The notes: generated from the sequence alone by a model not told the origin. A DNA stretch of 64,000 nt from Streptosporangiaceae bacterium NEAU-GS5 (GCA_017592665.1 JAGFNW010000010.1:1-64000); one strand, 5' to 3'; positions 49,098-58,522 are shown, counted from the first letter of the stretch. Numbers and translations: made by a program.

Positions 49098-49979
49098 TCA
49101 CAGCAAGGCGTCGATCTCGGCGCGGGCCGGCATCGAGGTGCTGGCACCCTCCCGCTGCACCGACAGGGCGGCCGCGGCCGTGGCGAACCGCAGCGCCTCC
49201 TGCGGGCCGCGGCCCTCGGCCCGGGCGACCGCGAGCGCTCCCGCGAAGGTGTCCCCCGCGGCCGTGGTGTCGACGGCCCTCACCTGCGGGGCGGGCACGT
49301 GCAGGCGCAGGCCGCCGCGAGAGCCGTAAAGGACGCCCTGCGAGCCGAGGGTGACACAGACCTCGGGCACGCGCGTGAGAAGGGCGTCGACGGCCTCGTG
49401 GGGGCCGGCCCCGCCCGTCAAAGCCGCGGCCTCGTGCTCGTTGGGGATGATGAGGTCGACGGCGGCCAGCAGCGCGTCCGGCAGTGGCACAGCGGGAGCC
49501 GGAGTGAGGACGACCGGCACTCCCCCCGCCCGCCCGCCCTGAGCGGCGGCAACGACAGCGCCCATGGGGAGCTCCAGCTGCAGCAGCAGGGCGTCCGAGC
49601 GGGCGATCACCTCGGCGTCGCCCGGCTCCAGCCCGGTCACCGCGCCGTTGGCGCCGGGAACCACGACGATCGTGTTCGATCCGGAGTCTTCGACCACGAT
49701 GTGCGCGATCCCGGACGGCCCGGGCGAGACGCGGAGCAGGTCGGTCGCGACGCCCGCCTCGCGGAGCGCGGCGCGCAGCCCCGGGCCGAAGGCGTCGTCG
49801 CCGACCGCCCCGACGAAGGCCACCTCGGCGCCGGCGCGCGCCGCAGCGATCGCTTGGTTGGCTCCCTTGCCCCCGGGGATGGCGCGGAATGCCCGGCCTG
49901 TGACTGTCTCTCCCGGTTTGGGGGCTTTCGGGACGTACGCCACGAGGTCCATGTTGGCGCTGCCGAAGACCGTGATCAT
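49098..49979 (-). CDS. rbsK: Ribokinase (PfkB family)
   Basis: 293 aa from ATG 49979, after GGGAGAA. PfkB signatures are IPGGKGANQAIAAARAG (about 34-50) and DTTAAGDTFAGAL with catalytic D243. The N-terminal ITVFGSANMDLVAYV and the sugar site fit ribokinase, which makes ribose 5-phosphate; a related sugar or nucleoside kinase is possible. No rbs transporter lies beside it. Confidence 0.85.
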   Translation of the reverse strand: MITVFGSANMDLVAYVPKAPKPGETVTGRAFRAIPGGKGANQAIAAARAGAEVAFVGAVGDDAFGPGLRAALREAGVATDLLRVSPGPSGIAHIVVEDSGSNTIVVVPGANGAVTGLEPGDAEVIARSDALLLQLELPMGAVVAAAQGGRAGGVPVVLTPAPAVPLPDALLAAVDLIIPNEHEAAALTGGAGPHEAVDALLTRVPEVCVTLGSQGVLYGSRGGLRLHVPAPQVRAVDTTAAGDTFAGALAVARAEGRGPQEALRFATAAAALSVQREGASTSMPARAEIDALL

Positions 49980-50140
49980 AGTTCTCCCAGATCGAGGCAC
50001 AGTCCGGACACGATTACGCATCCACCCACAGGGCGGCGTTTTCGCAGGTCGTGGCGTCAAGTCACGATCGCGTAACCTGCGGTCGGAAAACCGGTGCCAT
50101 TGAGCAACGTGTTAGTTCTGCTATTCGCCCTTGTTCGCCC

Positions 50141-50154
50141 TAGAATCCGCCGAT
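50141..50154 (+). promoter_or_regulatory. -10 element giving a probable leaderless transcript
   Basis: TAGAAT (50141-50146) lies 8 bp before the GTG at 50155, so transcription would start at or next to the start codon. There is no ribosome site, consistent with a leaderless mRNA, which is common in actinobacteria. Confidence 0.45.
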
Positions 50155-51006
50155 GTGAACGAAGGTCACGAGACGCCGCCGAAACTCCCCACGAGGGAGC
50201 GTTCGTCGCGGCCCGGGGGCAGCGGCAGACACCGCCGACCGCTCCCAGTCTCCCTGCCGCCTGACGCGCCCGCGCTGGTATTGGCCGTGCCCGGGGCGAT
50301 CGGCGACGTCGCGAGCGAGGTCGCGACCGTGATCAGGGTGGACAATCCGATGCTCGACCTTCGGCTCGTCTCTCTCGGAGACGGCGGCGGCGATCTCACC
50401 AAGGAGTTTTCCGGGCTGTCGGCCGAGCGCCCCCCGAACGCCGTCTGCGCCATCGTAGTGCCGCTGATCACCGGCCCGCACCCGCGCGTGATGCGCACGA
50501 TCAAGGACGCGGTCACCCAGAGCGAGACCAACGTCATGATCACCGATCCGCTCGGGCCGCACCCGCTGCTGGCCGAGGCGCTCCACATCCGCCTGTCCGA
50601 GATGGGCCTGGCCAGGGCCGACCGGGTCAGGCTTTTCAACGTCACCTCGCCGGTGGACGGGATCATCGTGGTGACCGCCGGAGGCGACGGCGCGGCGCGC
50701 GCCGCCGAGGCCACGGGCATCCTGCTGGCCGCCCGCCTCACCCTGCCCGTCGTGCCGGCCGCCATCGACGGCGTGCCCAGCGTGAACGACGCCGCGGAGC
50801 GGCTGCGCAAGATCGGCGCCTCGCGGCTGGCGGTCGTCCCGTACGTGATCGGCCCCGAGGCCGACCACGAGCGCATCAGGGTGGCGGCCGACACCATCGG
50901 CGCCGGGTGCGCCTCTCCCCTCGGCGCGCACGAGGCCGTGTCCCGCCTCGTCTCCTTCCGCTACGGCTCCGCGCTCGCCGGAACCCACGACGACGAGGGC
51001 TACTGA
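50155..51006 (+). CDS. CbiX-like sirohydrochlorin ferrochelatase/cobaltochelatase family protein
   Basis: 283 aa from GTG 50155 (a TTG at 50131 would place the start before the -10). It has two CbiX-like halves: LVLAVPGAIGDVASEVATVI and AICAIVVPLITGPHPRVMRTI-like, then RLAVVPYVIGPEADHERI and CASPLGAHEAV. The family inserts Co or Fe into sirohydrochlorin. The typical H-G-S first motif is replaced by VPGAIGD, so the metal ligand of half one seems lost. The N-terminal 40 residues are basic and disordered. No B12 or siroheme genes are adjacent, so a diverged role is possible. Confidence 0.72.
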   Translation: MNEGHETPPKLPTRERSSRPGGSGRHRRPLPVSLPPDAPALVLAVPGAIGDVASEVATVIRVDNPMLDLRLVSLGDGGGDLTKEFSGLSAERPPNAVCAIVVPLITGPHPRVMRTIKDAVTQSETNVMITDPLGPHPLLAEALHIRLSEMGLARADRVRLFNVTSPVDGIIVVTAGGDGAARAAEATGILLAARLTLPVVPAAIDGVPSVNDAAERLRKIGASRLAVVPYVIGPEADHERIRVAADTIGAGCASPLGAHEAVSRLVSFRYGSALAGTHDDEGY

Positions 51007-51124
51007 CCCTCCCCGTCCCGCCCCGGCTCGGTGCTCCTGAAGCGCCTGAGCGGCGCCAGATCGCCGGAGGGGCAATCATCCTGGGATGAAGCCGATCGCC
51101 CGCTGACGGCGATTCTGGCCGCCC

Positions 51125-51604
51125 CTAGCGGCTTCGCCGGCCGCGGAGGCGGTCAAGGAGGGTGCGCTTGGCGGGGGCGGGTGGCGGGACGGGAGCGGGT
51201 TCGGCCGTGCGGCGCCCGCGCCAGTCGTCCAGAATCTCCTCGACGTCGTACGGCATCAGGTTGAGCGGCGGGCCCGACATGGCCTTCCGCGTCCCGTCGA
51301 GGATCTTCTCGTTGATGGCCGCCACGATCTCGCGCACCTGGGCCTCGCTCCGGGCCGCGGCGGCGGCCTCCAGGGCGTCTTCGGCCTCCTTGCGGAGCTG
51401 GAGAGTGGCGGGCAGCGGGAACGACAGGTTCTCCGCGGCCAGCTTCTGCTTGACCCACCACATCTCGTCGGAGGCCTCGCCGCGATCGGGCAGCGGCTTG
51501 CCGGCGCCCGGCAGATCGTCGAACTCGCCACGCTCGGCGGCCTCACGGATCTGCCGGTCGATCCACGTCTCGAAATTCGTCCCGATCGGCTTGCGCTCGG
51601 TCAT
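51125..51604 (-). CDS. DUF1992 (DNAJC28-like) protein
   Basis: 159 aa from ATG 51604 (MTERKPIGTNFETWIDRQIREA cut at its middle). It shows the DUF1992 core: EFDDLPGAGKPLPD, WWVKQKLAAENLSFPLPATLQLRKE, and INEKI. The tail is Pro/Arg-rich (LLDRLRGRRSR). Function unknown; homologues are often called DnaJ-like. It is the last gene of the minus-strand run from 58449. Confidence 0.85.
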   Translation of the reverse strand: MTERKPIGTNFETWIDRQIREAAERGEFDDLPGAGKPLPDRGEASDEMWWVKQKLAAENLSFPLPATLQLRKEAEDALEAAAAARSEAQVREIVAAINEKILDGTRKAMSGPPLNLMPYDVEEILDDWRGRRTAEPAPVPPPAPAKRTLLDRLRGRRSR

Positions 51605-51633
51605 GTTACGAGCGTGCCACACGGGGTCGGGGG

Positions 51634-51999
51634 TCAGTTCGGAAGGGGGCGGCGGGCGGGGAAGCCGAGCTCGCTGCGGTGATACCAGGCGAGGTCGGAC
51701 TCGCCCTCGATCCAGCAGAGCCGGACCGAGACACCGTCGAGGACGGCCGGGAAGTCGACGAGGACGGGGGCGACGCCCTTGACCTCGATGCCCTGGCCGC
51801 CGAACCAGCTGAGGATGTCGTCCATCCGCGCCTCGATGCCCTTGGCCTCGGGCAGGCCGCCGAGGCCGGAATGGCCGGTCTGGCGGAGGTCGTAGGTGAG
51901 CTCGGCCAGGTCGGCGCGGAGCGTGACCAGCTCGGCGACCTTGCCCATCACCTCCGGCATGAGAGACCGGGCGTCTTCGACATTGAAGATCTTGCTCAC
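51634..51999 (-). CDS. DUF2203-family protein
   Basis: 121 aa from GTG with GAGGGG just upstream. The DUF2203 pattern is IFNVEDARSLMPEV ... DILSWFGGQGIEVKG ... VLVDFPAVLDG ... VRLCWIEGESDLAWYHR. A small helical-plus-beta protein of unknown role. It is 9 bp from the ADH stop, so it is probably co-transcribed. Confidence 0.85.
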   Translation of the reverse strand: MSKIFNVEDARSLMPEVMGKVAELVTLRADLAELTYDLRQTGHSGLGGLPEAKGIEARMDDILSWFGGQGIEVKGVAPVLVDFPAVLDGVSVRLCWIEGESDLAWYHRSELGFPARRPLPN

Positions 52000-52008
52000 C
52001 CCTCAACC

Positions 52009-53007
52009 TTAGGGAACGAGCACCGCCCGGCCCAAGACCCGGCCGGCGGCCACCTCGGCGAGCGCGTGCGCCACGTCGTCGAGGGGGAAGCGGCGGGTCT
52101 CGAGCCGGATCCGGCCCTGGTCGGCGAGGGTCATGAGCTCGGCCAGCTCGGAATGGGTCCCGATCTGGTTGCCGAGCACGGTCAGCTCGCGGTTGATCAT
52201 GTCGAGCAGCTCCAGCCGCAGGTCTCCCCCGTAACCGACCACGGCGTACACGCCGCCCTTGCGCAGCGCCGCGAACGCCTCCTGCGGCACGCCGTGCTCG
52301 CCCACCAGGTCGAGGACGGCGTCCACGGGCGGCAGCCCGGCGACGTCTTCGGCCACCCCGTCCGGCGCGTACGCCTCGGCCCACTTCAGCCGCTCCGGGC
52401 TCGCGTCGACGACCACGACCCTCGCGGTCGTGTAGATCCGCAGCAGCTGGACGGCCAGATGCCCGAGCCCGCCGAAGCCGATCAGCGCCACCGTGCTCCG
52501 CGGGCCCAAGAACGGGGCGAGCCGCTTTATCGCGTGGATGGCGGTGAGGCCGGCGTCGGCGTGCGGCGCGACGTCGGCGGGATCGGTGCGCGGCCCGAGC
52601 TTCACCAGGGATCGCGCGCTGGTCAGCATGTAGTCGGCGTAGCCGCCGCCCCAGCCGTCGACACCGGGGAAACGCCACGTCGGGCAGTGCATGGTGGCCC
52701 CCGAACGGCAGGCCGCGCACCACCCGCACGTGACGGCCGGATGCACGATGACCGGGTCGCCGACGGCGAGGCCGTCGACCGCGTCCCCCACCGCCGTGAC
52801 GTAGCCGGCGTTCTCGTGCCCCAGTGTGTACGGCAGGGCCGGGTGGAACGCCGCGTCCAGCTCCCCCTCCAGGATGTGCAGATCCGTCCGGCAGATCCCG
52901 GCGCCCGCGATCCGCACGACCGCGTCGAGCGGGTGCGTGACGACCGGATCGGGCACGTCGGCGAACTCCACCGGCCGGTGATACCCGACCACCTGGACCG
53001 CCCTCAC
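52009..53007 (-). CDS. Zinc-dependent medium-chain alcohol dehydrogenase
   Basis: 332 aa. The catalytic zinc site is in GICRTDLH and GHENAGYV. The structural zinc cysteines are CGWCAACRSGATMHC. The NAD fold is VALIGFGGLGHLAVQLL followed by VVVDASPERL, an acidic end favouring NAD+. It overlaps the ALDH stop by 4 bp, so alcohol-to-aldehyde and aldehyde-to-acid steps are encoded in tandem. Substrate unknown. Confidence 0.92.
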   Translation of the reverse strand: MRAVQVVGYHRPVEFADVPDPVVTHPLDAVVRIAGAGICRTDLHILEGELDAAFHPALPYTLGHENAGYVTAVGDAVDGLAVGDPVIVHPAVTCGWCAACRSGATMHCPTWRFPGVDGWGGGYADYMLTSARSLVKLGPRTDPADVAPHADAGLTAIHAIKRLAPFLGPRSTVALIGFGGLGHLAVQLLRIYTTARVVVVDASPERLKWAEAYAPDGVAEDVAGLPPVDAVLDLVGEHGVPQEAFAALRKGGVYAVVGYGGDLRLELLDMINRELTVLGNQIGTHSELAELMTLADQGRIRLETRRFPLDDVAHALAEVAAGRVLGRAVLVP

Positions 53008-54392
53008 CGCGAGATCTCCCAGGTCAGCGGCTCGCGCTGCAGGCCGATCCAGCGCCGCCTGGTGAACTCGTCGATGTCCTCCTCGCCGGTCGGGCGGCCC
53101 ATGGCGTCGTTGACGTGCACCATGCCCGAGGTGATCCGCTCGGCGAGCGCGAGCCCGCGCATGAGGTCGCCCGTGTAGATCGAGTTGACCAGCGCGGGGA
53201 AGGCGTTGACCAGCGAGACGGCCTCGTCCTCGCTGGAGACGGCCGTGATGGGCACCACCGGGCCGAAGGTCTCCTCGGTGAACAGCGGCATGTCCGGCGT
53301 GACCCCGGTGACCACGGTCGGCCGGTAGAACAGGCCTTCGTGCGTGCCGCCCTCGACGATCCGGGCGCCCATCTTCACCGACCGCGACACGAGGTCGTCA
53401 ACCCGCCGCAGCTGGGTCTCGCTGATGATCGGGCCGAGGCTCACCCCGTCGTCGAACGGGTCGCCCACCTTCAGCGCCCGCGCCCGATCCACCATGAGGG
53501 CCGTGTAGTCGTCGGCCACCGACTCCATGACCAGGTGCCGGCCGGCGGTGATGCAGGTCTGCCCCTGGAACTCGTAGGCGGCCCAGGCGCCACACGCGGC
53601 CGCCTCCTCGAGCGAAGCGTCGTCGAGGATCAGGAACGCGTTGTCCCCGCCGAGCTCCAGCGCCGTCCGCCGGAAGTCGCGGGCCGCGATCTGGGCCATC
53701 AGCCGTCCGATCTCGGTCGACCCGGTGAAGTGGATCATGGCGACGTCGGGGTGCGCGGCCAGCGGCTCGCCCGCGTCCGGCCCCTCGCCGGTCACCACGT
53801 TGAAGACCCCGGGCGGAGCGCCGGCCTCCTCCAGCACCTCGGCCAGCATCTGCCCGCCCGCGATCGGGGTCAGCTCGGCCGGTTTGAGCACGAGCGTGTT
53901 CCCCAGCGCCAGCGCGGGCCCGATGGGCCGAAGGGCCAGCACGATCGGGAAGTTCCACGGGATGATGGCGGCCACGACGCCGAGCGGGATCCGCTGATTG
54001 AGGATCAGCTTTCCCGGCTTGAAGGCCGGCAGCAGGTCGCCGCCGGCCCGCCGGGCGAGCGCCGCGGAGTCGTCGAACTTCCCGACGGCCGCGGCCACCT
54101 CGCCGCGCGCCTTCCCGCGCACCCCGCCGGTCTCGCGCATCAGCGTCTCGACGAACTCGCCGGCCCGGCGTTCCATGATCCGCGCGGCTCGTGACAGCAC
54201 GGCCGCGCGCTCGGCGCCGAGCAGGGCCGCCCATTCCGGCTGGGCCCGCTTGGCCGCCGCCACGGCCTTGTCCACGTCGGCCGCCGTGCCCAGGGCGTAC
54301 GTGCCGATCTCGGCGCCGGTCGCCTTCTCGAGGACCTGCGCGACGGCCGAGCCGGGCACCCAGGCGCCGTCGATGTAGTGCATCCCGTTCAT
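53004..54392 (-). CDS. NAD(P)-dependent aldehyde dehydrogenase
   Basis: 462 aa from ATG 54392 with GGAGG upstream and an ATGA overlap with the permease. Oxyanion Asn is in PWNFP (N147), NAD loop FTGSTEIG, general base E246 in LELGGD and nucleophile C280 in QGQTCITAG. Its close kin are benzaldehyde/vanillin-type ALDHs, so an aromatic or sugar aldehyde is possible. It produces the acid that the downstream CoA genes could activate. Confidence 0.92.
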   Translation of the reverse strand: MNGMHYIDGAWVPGSAVAQVLEKATGAEIGTYALGTAADVDKAVAAAKRAQPEWAALLGAERAAVLSRAARIMERRAGEFVETLMRETGGVRGKARGEVAAAVGKFDDSAALARRAGGDLLPAFKPGKLILNQRIPLGVVAAIIPWNFPIVLALRPIGPALALGNTLVLKPAELTPIAGGQMLAEVLEEAGAPPGVFNVVTGEGPDAGEPLAAHPDVAMIHFTGSTEIGRLMAQIAARDFRRTALELGGDNAFLILDDASLEEAAACGAWAAYEFQGQTCITAGRHLVMESVADDYTALMVDRARALKVGDPFDDGVSLGPIISETQLRRVDDLVSRSVKMGARIVEGGTHEGLFYRPTVVTGVTPDMPLFTEETFGPVVPITAVSSEDEAVSLVNAFPALVNSIYTGDLMRGLALAERITSGMVHVNDAMGRPTGEEDIDEFTRRRWIGLQREPLTWEISR

Positions 54393-55213
54393 TTCAGACC
54401 TCCAGCGGCGACCCCGGCGACCACCAGCCGCTGGGACCACAGGAACACGAGCAGTGGGGGCAGCATGGCCAGCGTGGAGAACGCCATGGCGCCGCCCCAG
54501 TCGCTGGTGTTGGCACCGAAGAAGCCCCAAAGGCCCGTGGTGACCGGGCGCATGCGGTCCTCGGTGGCGAGGGTCAGGGCGAACACCAGGTCGCCCCAGC
54601 CCCACAGGAAGCTCAGCACGCCGACCGTGGCGAGCCCCGGGCGCGCGATCGGCAGGACCACCCGCCAGAACGCGCCGAACACGCCCGCGCCGTCGATCTG
54701 CGCCGCCTCCGCGAAGTCGGCCGGGATCCGCGCGAACGTCGGCCGCAGCAGCACGATGGCGTACGGCAGGGCGAGCGAGGTGTCGGCCAGGATGAGCCCG
54801 AGATAGGAGTCGGTCAGCCCGAGCCGGTTGAAGATCACGAACAGCGGCGTGGCCAGCATGATCGCGGGGAACATGAGGCTGGCCAGGCTGAGGATCATGA
54901 GCAGCGACTTGCCCTTCAGCCGCAGCCGCGCCAGCGCGTACGCCGCCGGAGTGGCCAGCGCGAGGGTGAGCACCATGGTCCCGGTGGCCACGATGAAGCT
55001 GTTCATGATGTAGCGCATGACACGCGGATCGCCGAAGATCCGGTCGGTCCACGACGACAGGTCCCACGACAGCGGCACGATCTGCGGCGGGACGGCGCGG
55101 ATGGCCTCCTGCGTCTTCACCGTCGCGGTGATCATCCAGTAGATCGGGAACAGGTAGACGACCACCAGCCCGATGCCGGCGACCTTCCTGAAGAAATACG
55201 GCCTAGTCCTCAC
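54389..55213 (-). CDS. Carbohydrate ABC transporter permease (MalG type)
   Basis: 274 aa from GTG 55213 (VRTRPYFFRKV). Six membrane helices; EAA motif EAAQIDGAGVFGAFWRVVLPIARPG split at the loop. It overlaps the upstream permease by 11 bp and the ALDH gene by 4 bp. The ATPase is not encoded here, so a shared MsiK-type ATPase probably powers it, as in other actinomycetes. Confidence 0.92.
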   Translation of the reverse strand: MRTRPYFFRKVAGIGLVVVYLFPIYWMITATVKTQEAIRAVPPQIVPLSWDLSSWTDRIFGDPRVMRYIMNSFIVATGTMVLTLALATPAAYALARLRLKGKSLLMILSLASLMFPAIMLATPLFVIFNRLGLTDSYLGLILADTSLALPYAIVLLRPTFARIPADFAEAAQIDGAGVFGAFWRVVLPIARPGLATVGVLSFLWGWGDLVFALTLATEDRMRPVTTGLWGFFGANTSDWGGAMAFSTLAMLPPLLVFLWSQRLVVAGVAAGGLK

Positions 55214-56108
55214 GGCGCACCTGCCGCACATAAACAAGGGACAGTAAGAACAGCACGACGAAGATGACGTTGAGCACGGCCGCGCCCTTGCCGAACAGGA
55301 ACTGCAGGAAGACCAGCTTGTAGCCGAGCGTGGGCAGGACCTCCGAGGCGTTGGCCGGGCCGCCCTGCGTGGCGATCCAGATCAGGTCGAAGTTCTTGAA
55401 CGTGAAGATCAGGCTGAGGATCCCGGCGGCCAGGATCGTCGGCCGCAGCAGTGGCAGCGTGACGTAGCGGAACCGCGCCCCGCTTCCGGCTCCGTCGATG
55501 GCCGACGCCTCGAACAGCTCACGGGGGATGGCCGTCAGCCCGGCCAGCAGCGTCACCATGGCGAACGGCACGCCGAGCCACACCTGCACGCCGATCATCG
55601 CGGGCAGCGCGAGGTGCCGGTCGGCCAGCCAGTAGACGTCGTGCAACCCGAACAGCCAGTTCACGAAGCCGGTCTTGCCGTCCAGGAGCCAGCGGAAGAC
55701 CTCGGCCGTCACCACGATCGGGATCGCGTACCCGATCAGGTAGAGGGCGCTCAGCCCGCGCGCCAGCGGGAGGTAGAGCAGCGCGAGGGCCATGCCGACC
55801 ACCAGCTGGATGGCCACCGAGCCGAGCGAGTAGAGAACCGAGTGCACCGTGGCGTCCACGAACTGGCTGTCGGAGAACGCCTGCCGGTAGTTCGACCACC
55901 CCACCCAGTCGGCGTCCCCGCTGAGCAGGTTCATCGCCGTCACGTCGCGGAAGGACGTGACCACGTTGAGGACCATCGGATAGGCCAGCAGCCCGATCAG
56001 GTAGATCAGCGCGGGCAGCGCGAACAGGTAGGGGGTCAGCGTGCGCCGGGCGCCCGCCGGGAGCCGGAGGGCTCCCGGCCGGGCCCGGGTCGTGAGGTCA
56101 GAGGTCAT
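55203..56108 (-). CDS. Carbohydrate ABC transporter permease (MalF type)
   Basis: 301 aa from ATG 56108 (MTSDLTTRARPG), ATGA overlap with the binding-protein stop. About six helices; EAA loop ELFEASAIDGAGSGARFRY and LPLLRPTI. It forms the heterodimeric channel with the MalG-type partner. Confidence 0.92.
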   Translation of the reverse strand: MTSDLTTRARPGALRLPAGARRTLTPYLFALPALIYLIGLLAYPMVLNVVTSFRDVTAMNLLSGDADWVGWSNYRQAFSDSQFVDATVHSVLYSLGSVAIQLVVGMALALLYLPLARGLSALYLIGYAIPIVVTAEVFRWLLDGKTGFVNWLFGLHDVYWLADRHLALPAMIGVQVWLGVPFAMVTLLAGLTAIPRELFEASAIDGAGSGARFRYVTLPLLRPTILAAGILSLIFTFKNFDLIWIATQGGPANASEVLPTLGYKLVFLQFLFGKGAAVLNVIFVVLFLLSLVYVRQVRRED

Positions 56109-57379
56109 GAAGTTCCAAGTAGCGGCTGGATCTTGGCCTTGGCGTCGTCGGCCGCCGTCTGCGGGTCCTTGGCGCCGGACAGGACCTCCTGCTCCATCGT
56201 CCAGACGGCCTCGGAGATCTGGGCGTACTTCGGTCCGTAGACGCCGCGCGGGTGCGCCGACGGCATCTGCTGGGCGAACGCCTTCACCATCGGGTGCCAC
56301 ACCCACGCCGGGTCGTCCAGCGTGTCCTTGCGGTTGGGGATGCTGCTCAGGCCCTCGGAGATCTCGGTGCGGCTGTTGGCCGGGTCGGCCAGCCAGTCGG
56401 CCAGCTGCCAGACGGCGTCGACGTTGGCGTTCTTGCCGACGGCCCAGGCCTCGCCGCCGAGCGGGGAGGCGGTGCCGGCGTCACCGGCCGGCCACGGCGC
56501 GACGTCCCACGCGAACTTGCCCTTCTCGACCGAGCCGAGCACCCAGGGGCCGTTGACCATCATGGCGCAAAGGCCCGAGCCGAACTGGTCGCCCACGTCG
56601 GACTGACCCCACTGCAGCACCGACTTCGGCGCGCTCTTGTCGACGTTGACCAGGTCGTTGACGAACTGCAGGGCCTTGACGCTGGCCCCGTCGCCGATGG
56701 TCGGCACGTCGCCGCCGGCCTGCCAGATCATCGGCAGGAACGTGAACGTGCCCTCCTCGGTGGGGGCGGCCGCGAAGCAGAAGCCGGACTGCTTGCCGCT
56801 GGTCAGAGCCTTGGCGTCGGTGCGCAGATCCTGCCAGGTCTGCGGCGGGCCGGCGATGCCGGCCTTCTTGAACAGGTCCTTGTTGTACCAGAGGGCCGTC
56901 GTGTTGCTGCGGAACGGCACCCCGTAGAACTTCTTGTCGTACTGCACGCTCTGGACCACGAAGTCGAGGTAGTCGTCCTTGCGCGGCCACGCCGACATCT
57001 TCGAGGTGAGGTCGGCGAGCGCGCCCTGCGACGCGAAGACGGGGATGTCGCTGTTGTCGACCGCGGCGATGTCGGGGAACTTCCCGGTCGCGGCGGCCTG
57101 CAGCAGCTTTGTGCGGAAATCGGCGAAACCGATGGCCGTGCGCTGGATGTCCACGTTGGGGTGGCTCTGCTCGTACTTCTGGATGAGGGAGTTCACCGCC
57201 TGGTCCGACTGGGGCGAATATCCGAAGTAGTCCCACCAGGTGATGGTCACCTTGTCGCCGGCGGCGCCCGAGGGCGCCGACGAGGAGGACGTCGTGCCTC
57301 CCGAGGATCCGCATGCCGTGGCGAGGATGGCAAGGGATAAAGCGGCGCCGAGAAGCGCCGGGCGGTGAGTCGCGCTCAT
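56105..57379 (-). CDS. Carbohydrate ABC transporter substrate-binding lipoprotein
   Basis: 424 aa after GGGAGAA. Lipobox LATAC23, Ser/Thr-rich spacer, then an extracellular SBP family 1 fold: VTITWWDYFGYSPQSDQAV, VDIQRTAIGFADFR, NTTALWYNKDLFKKAGI and NGPWVLGSVEKGKFAWDVAPWP cut in the middle. MalE-like proteins bind mono- or oligosaccharides. Overlaps its neighbours as ATGA on both sides. Confidence 0.93.
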   Translation of the reverse strand: MSATHRPALLGAALSLAILATACGSSGGTTSSSSAPSGAAGDKVTITWWDYFGYSPQSDQAVNSLIQKYEQSHPNVDIQRTAIGFADFRTKLLQAAATGKFPDIAAVDNSDIPVFASQGALADLTSKMSAWPRKDDYLDFVVQSVQYDKKFYGVPFRSNTTALWYNKDLFKKAGIAGPPQTWQDLRTDAKALTSGKQSGFCFAAAPTEEGTFTFLPMIWQAGGDVPTIGDGASVKALQFVNDLVNVDKSAPKSVLQWGQSDVGDQFGSGLCAMMVNGPWVLGSVEKGKFAWDVAPWPAGDAGTASPLGGEAWAVGKNANVDAVWQLADWLADPANSRTEISEGLSSIPNRKDTLDDPAWVWHPMVKAFAQQMPSAHPRGVYGPKYAQISEAVWTMEQEVLSGAKDPQTAADDAKAKIQPLLGTS

Positions 57380-58449
57380 CTAGAGTTCTCCCTTTCATGG
57401 GTTTCCAAGAATCGGCGATAGGCCTCCCGGTCCACCGGGAGGCGCACGTCGCCGTGTGCATGGGCGGAAAGCTGAATGGCGTTGGCCAGTTCGACCGGCG
57501 CGACGGCGCTGTCGCCGGGCGCCAGCGGAGGCCGGTCTTCACCCAGCGCGCGGTCGAGGTCGCGATAGATGTCGACGTGCGTGCCGCGGCCGCCGTCGAA
57601 GGGCGCGAGAAGGTCCTCCTCCGGCGGCGCGTACGGATCTCCGCCGGAGACGGCGTAGTCGCGGAAGTCCGCGGCGCTCCGCCAGAGATCGAGCCGGCCC
57701 GGGGTCAGCCGCAGCCGGCCGGCCGTACCGGTGATCTCGATCCGCTGGACGAGGTCGGCCGCGGCCGTGGTGACGTGCAGGGAACCGAGCGCGCCGTTCG
57801 GCCATTCGAGCAGCGCGGCGGCGGTGTCCTGGGTTTGCAGTGGGTGCTGTACGACGCGGGTGCGCGCGGTGACCACGGCCGGCCGCCCGGCCAGCAGGCA
57901 GAGCAGGTCGAGGTCGTGCTGGCCCTGGTTGACCAGGACGCCGCCGCCCTCGCCGCGCCAGGTGCCGCGCCACGGCGCGGTCGCGAAGTAGGCCGAGCGG
58001 CGCGGCCAGGACGCCACAAGCTCGGCCCGGCGTAGCTCGCCGAGGGTGGGCAGGACCTCCAGCGCGCGGCGGACCTCGGGCCTTGCCCGCTGCTGCAGGG
58101 CGACGGCCAGCACGCGGCCGGCCTTGGCGGCCTCCGCGCACATCTGCTCGGCCTCCTCGCCGGTCACCGCGAGCGGCTTTTCGACCAGCACGTGGAAGCC
58201 GGCCCGCAGGCAGCGGGCGACGAGGCCGGGATGGTGGCGGTGCGGCGCGAGCACGACCGCGACGTCGGCCGGGTAGGCGAGCAGCTCGTCGAGGTCGCCC
58301 GTGGCCGGGCAGCCGAGAGCGGCGCCGGCCCGGCGCGCCTTCTCCGCGTCGACGTCGTGGACGGCCACAACACGGGCGTCCACGGCCGCGACGCCGGGAA
58401 GGTGCATGTGCCAGACGTTGGCGCCCACACCGACGACGACCAGTCGCAT
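57376..58449 (-). CDS. Gfo/Idh/MocA oxidoreductase, first gene of the minus operon
   Basis: 357 aa from ATG 58449, preceded by GAGGAG at about 10 nt (a TTG at 58458 is too close). NAD motif VVVGVGANVWHMHLPG, the EKP element in VLVEKPLAV with the catalytic Lys, and GGVLVNQGQHDLDLL with the conserved His. Such enzymes oxidise or epimerise sugars, inositols or sugar acids. It is the first gene of a six- to eight-gene run (oxidoreductase, importer, ALDH, ADH, DUF2203, DUF1992). Confidence 0.92.
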   Translation of the reverse strand: MRLVVVGVGANVWHMHLPGVAAVDARVVAVHDVDAEKARRAGAALGCPATGDLDELLAYPADVAVVLAPHRHHPGLVARCLRAGFHVLVEKPLAVTGEEAEQMCAEAAKAGRVLAVALQQRARPEVRRALEVLPTLGELRRAELVASWPRRSAYFATAPWRGTWRGEGGGVLVNQGQHDLDLLCLLAGRPAVVTARTRVVQHPLQTQDTAAALLEWPNGALGSLHVTTAAADLVQRIEITGTAGRLRLTPGRLDLWRSAADFRDYAVSGGDPYAPPEEDLLAPFDGGRGTHVDIYRDLDRALGEDRPPLAPGDSAVAPVELANAIQLSAHAHGDVRLPVDREAYRRFLETHERENSR

Positions 58450-58490
58450 TGTCGACAAGCTCCTCGTGTCTCACGCTGATGGGGAGGGCG

Positions 58491-58522
58491 GAAAGCGCGA
58501 TACCGCGAGAAAGCGGTTACAA
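58491..58522. promoter_or_regulatory. LacI-type half-palindromes before the minus-strand operon
   Basis: GAAAGCGCGATACC (58491-58504) and GAGAAAGCGGTTAC (58507-58520) resemble the palindrome at 58599-58610. They lie 40-75 bp upstream of the Gfo/Idh start. Confidence 0.45.

Noticed and set aside
52010-52729. N-terminal extension of DUF1992 across DUF2203 and ADH
   Set aside because: Different-frame read-through of ADH; the conserved domain begins at 51604.
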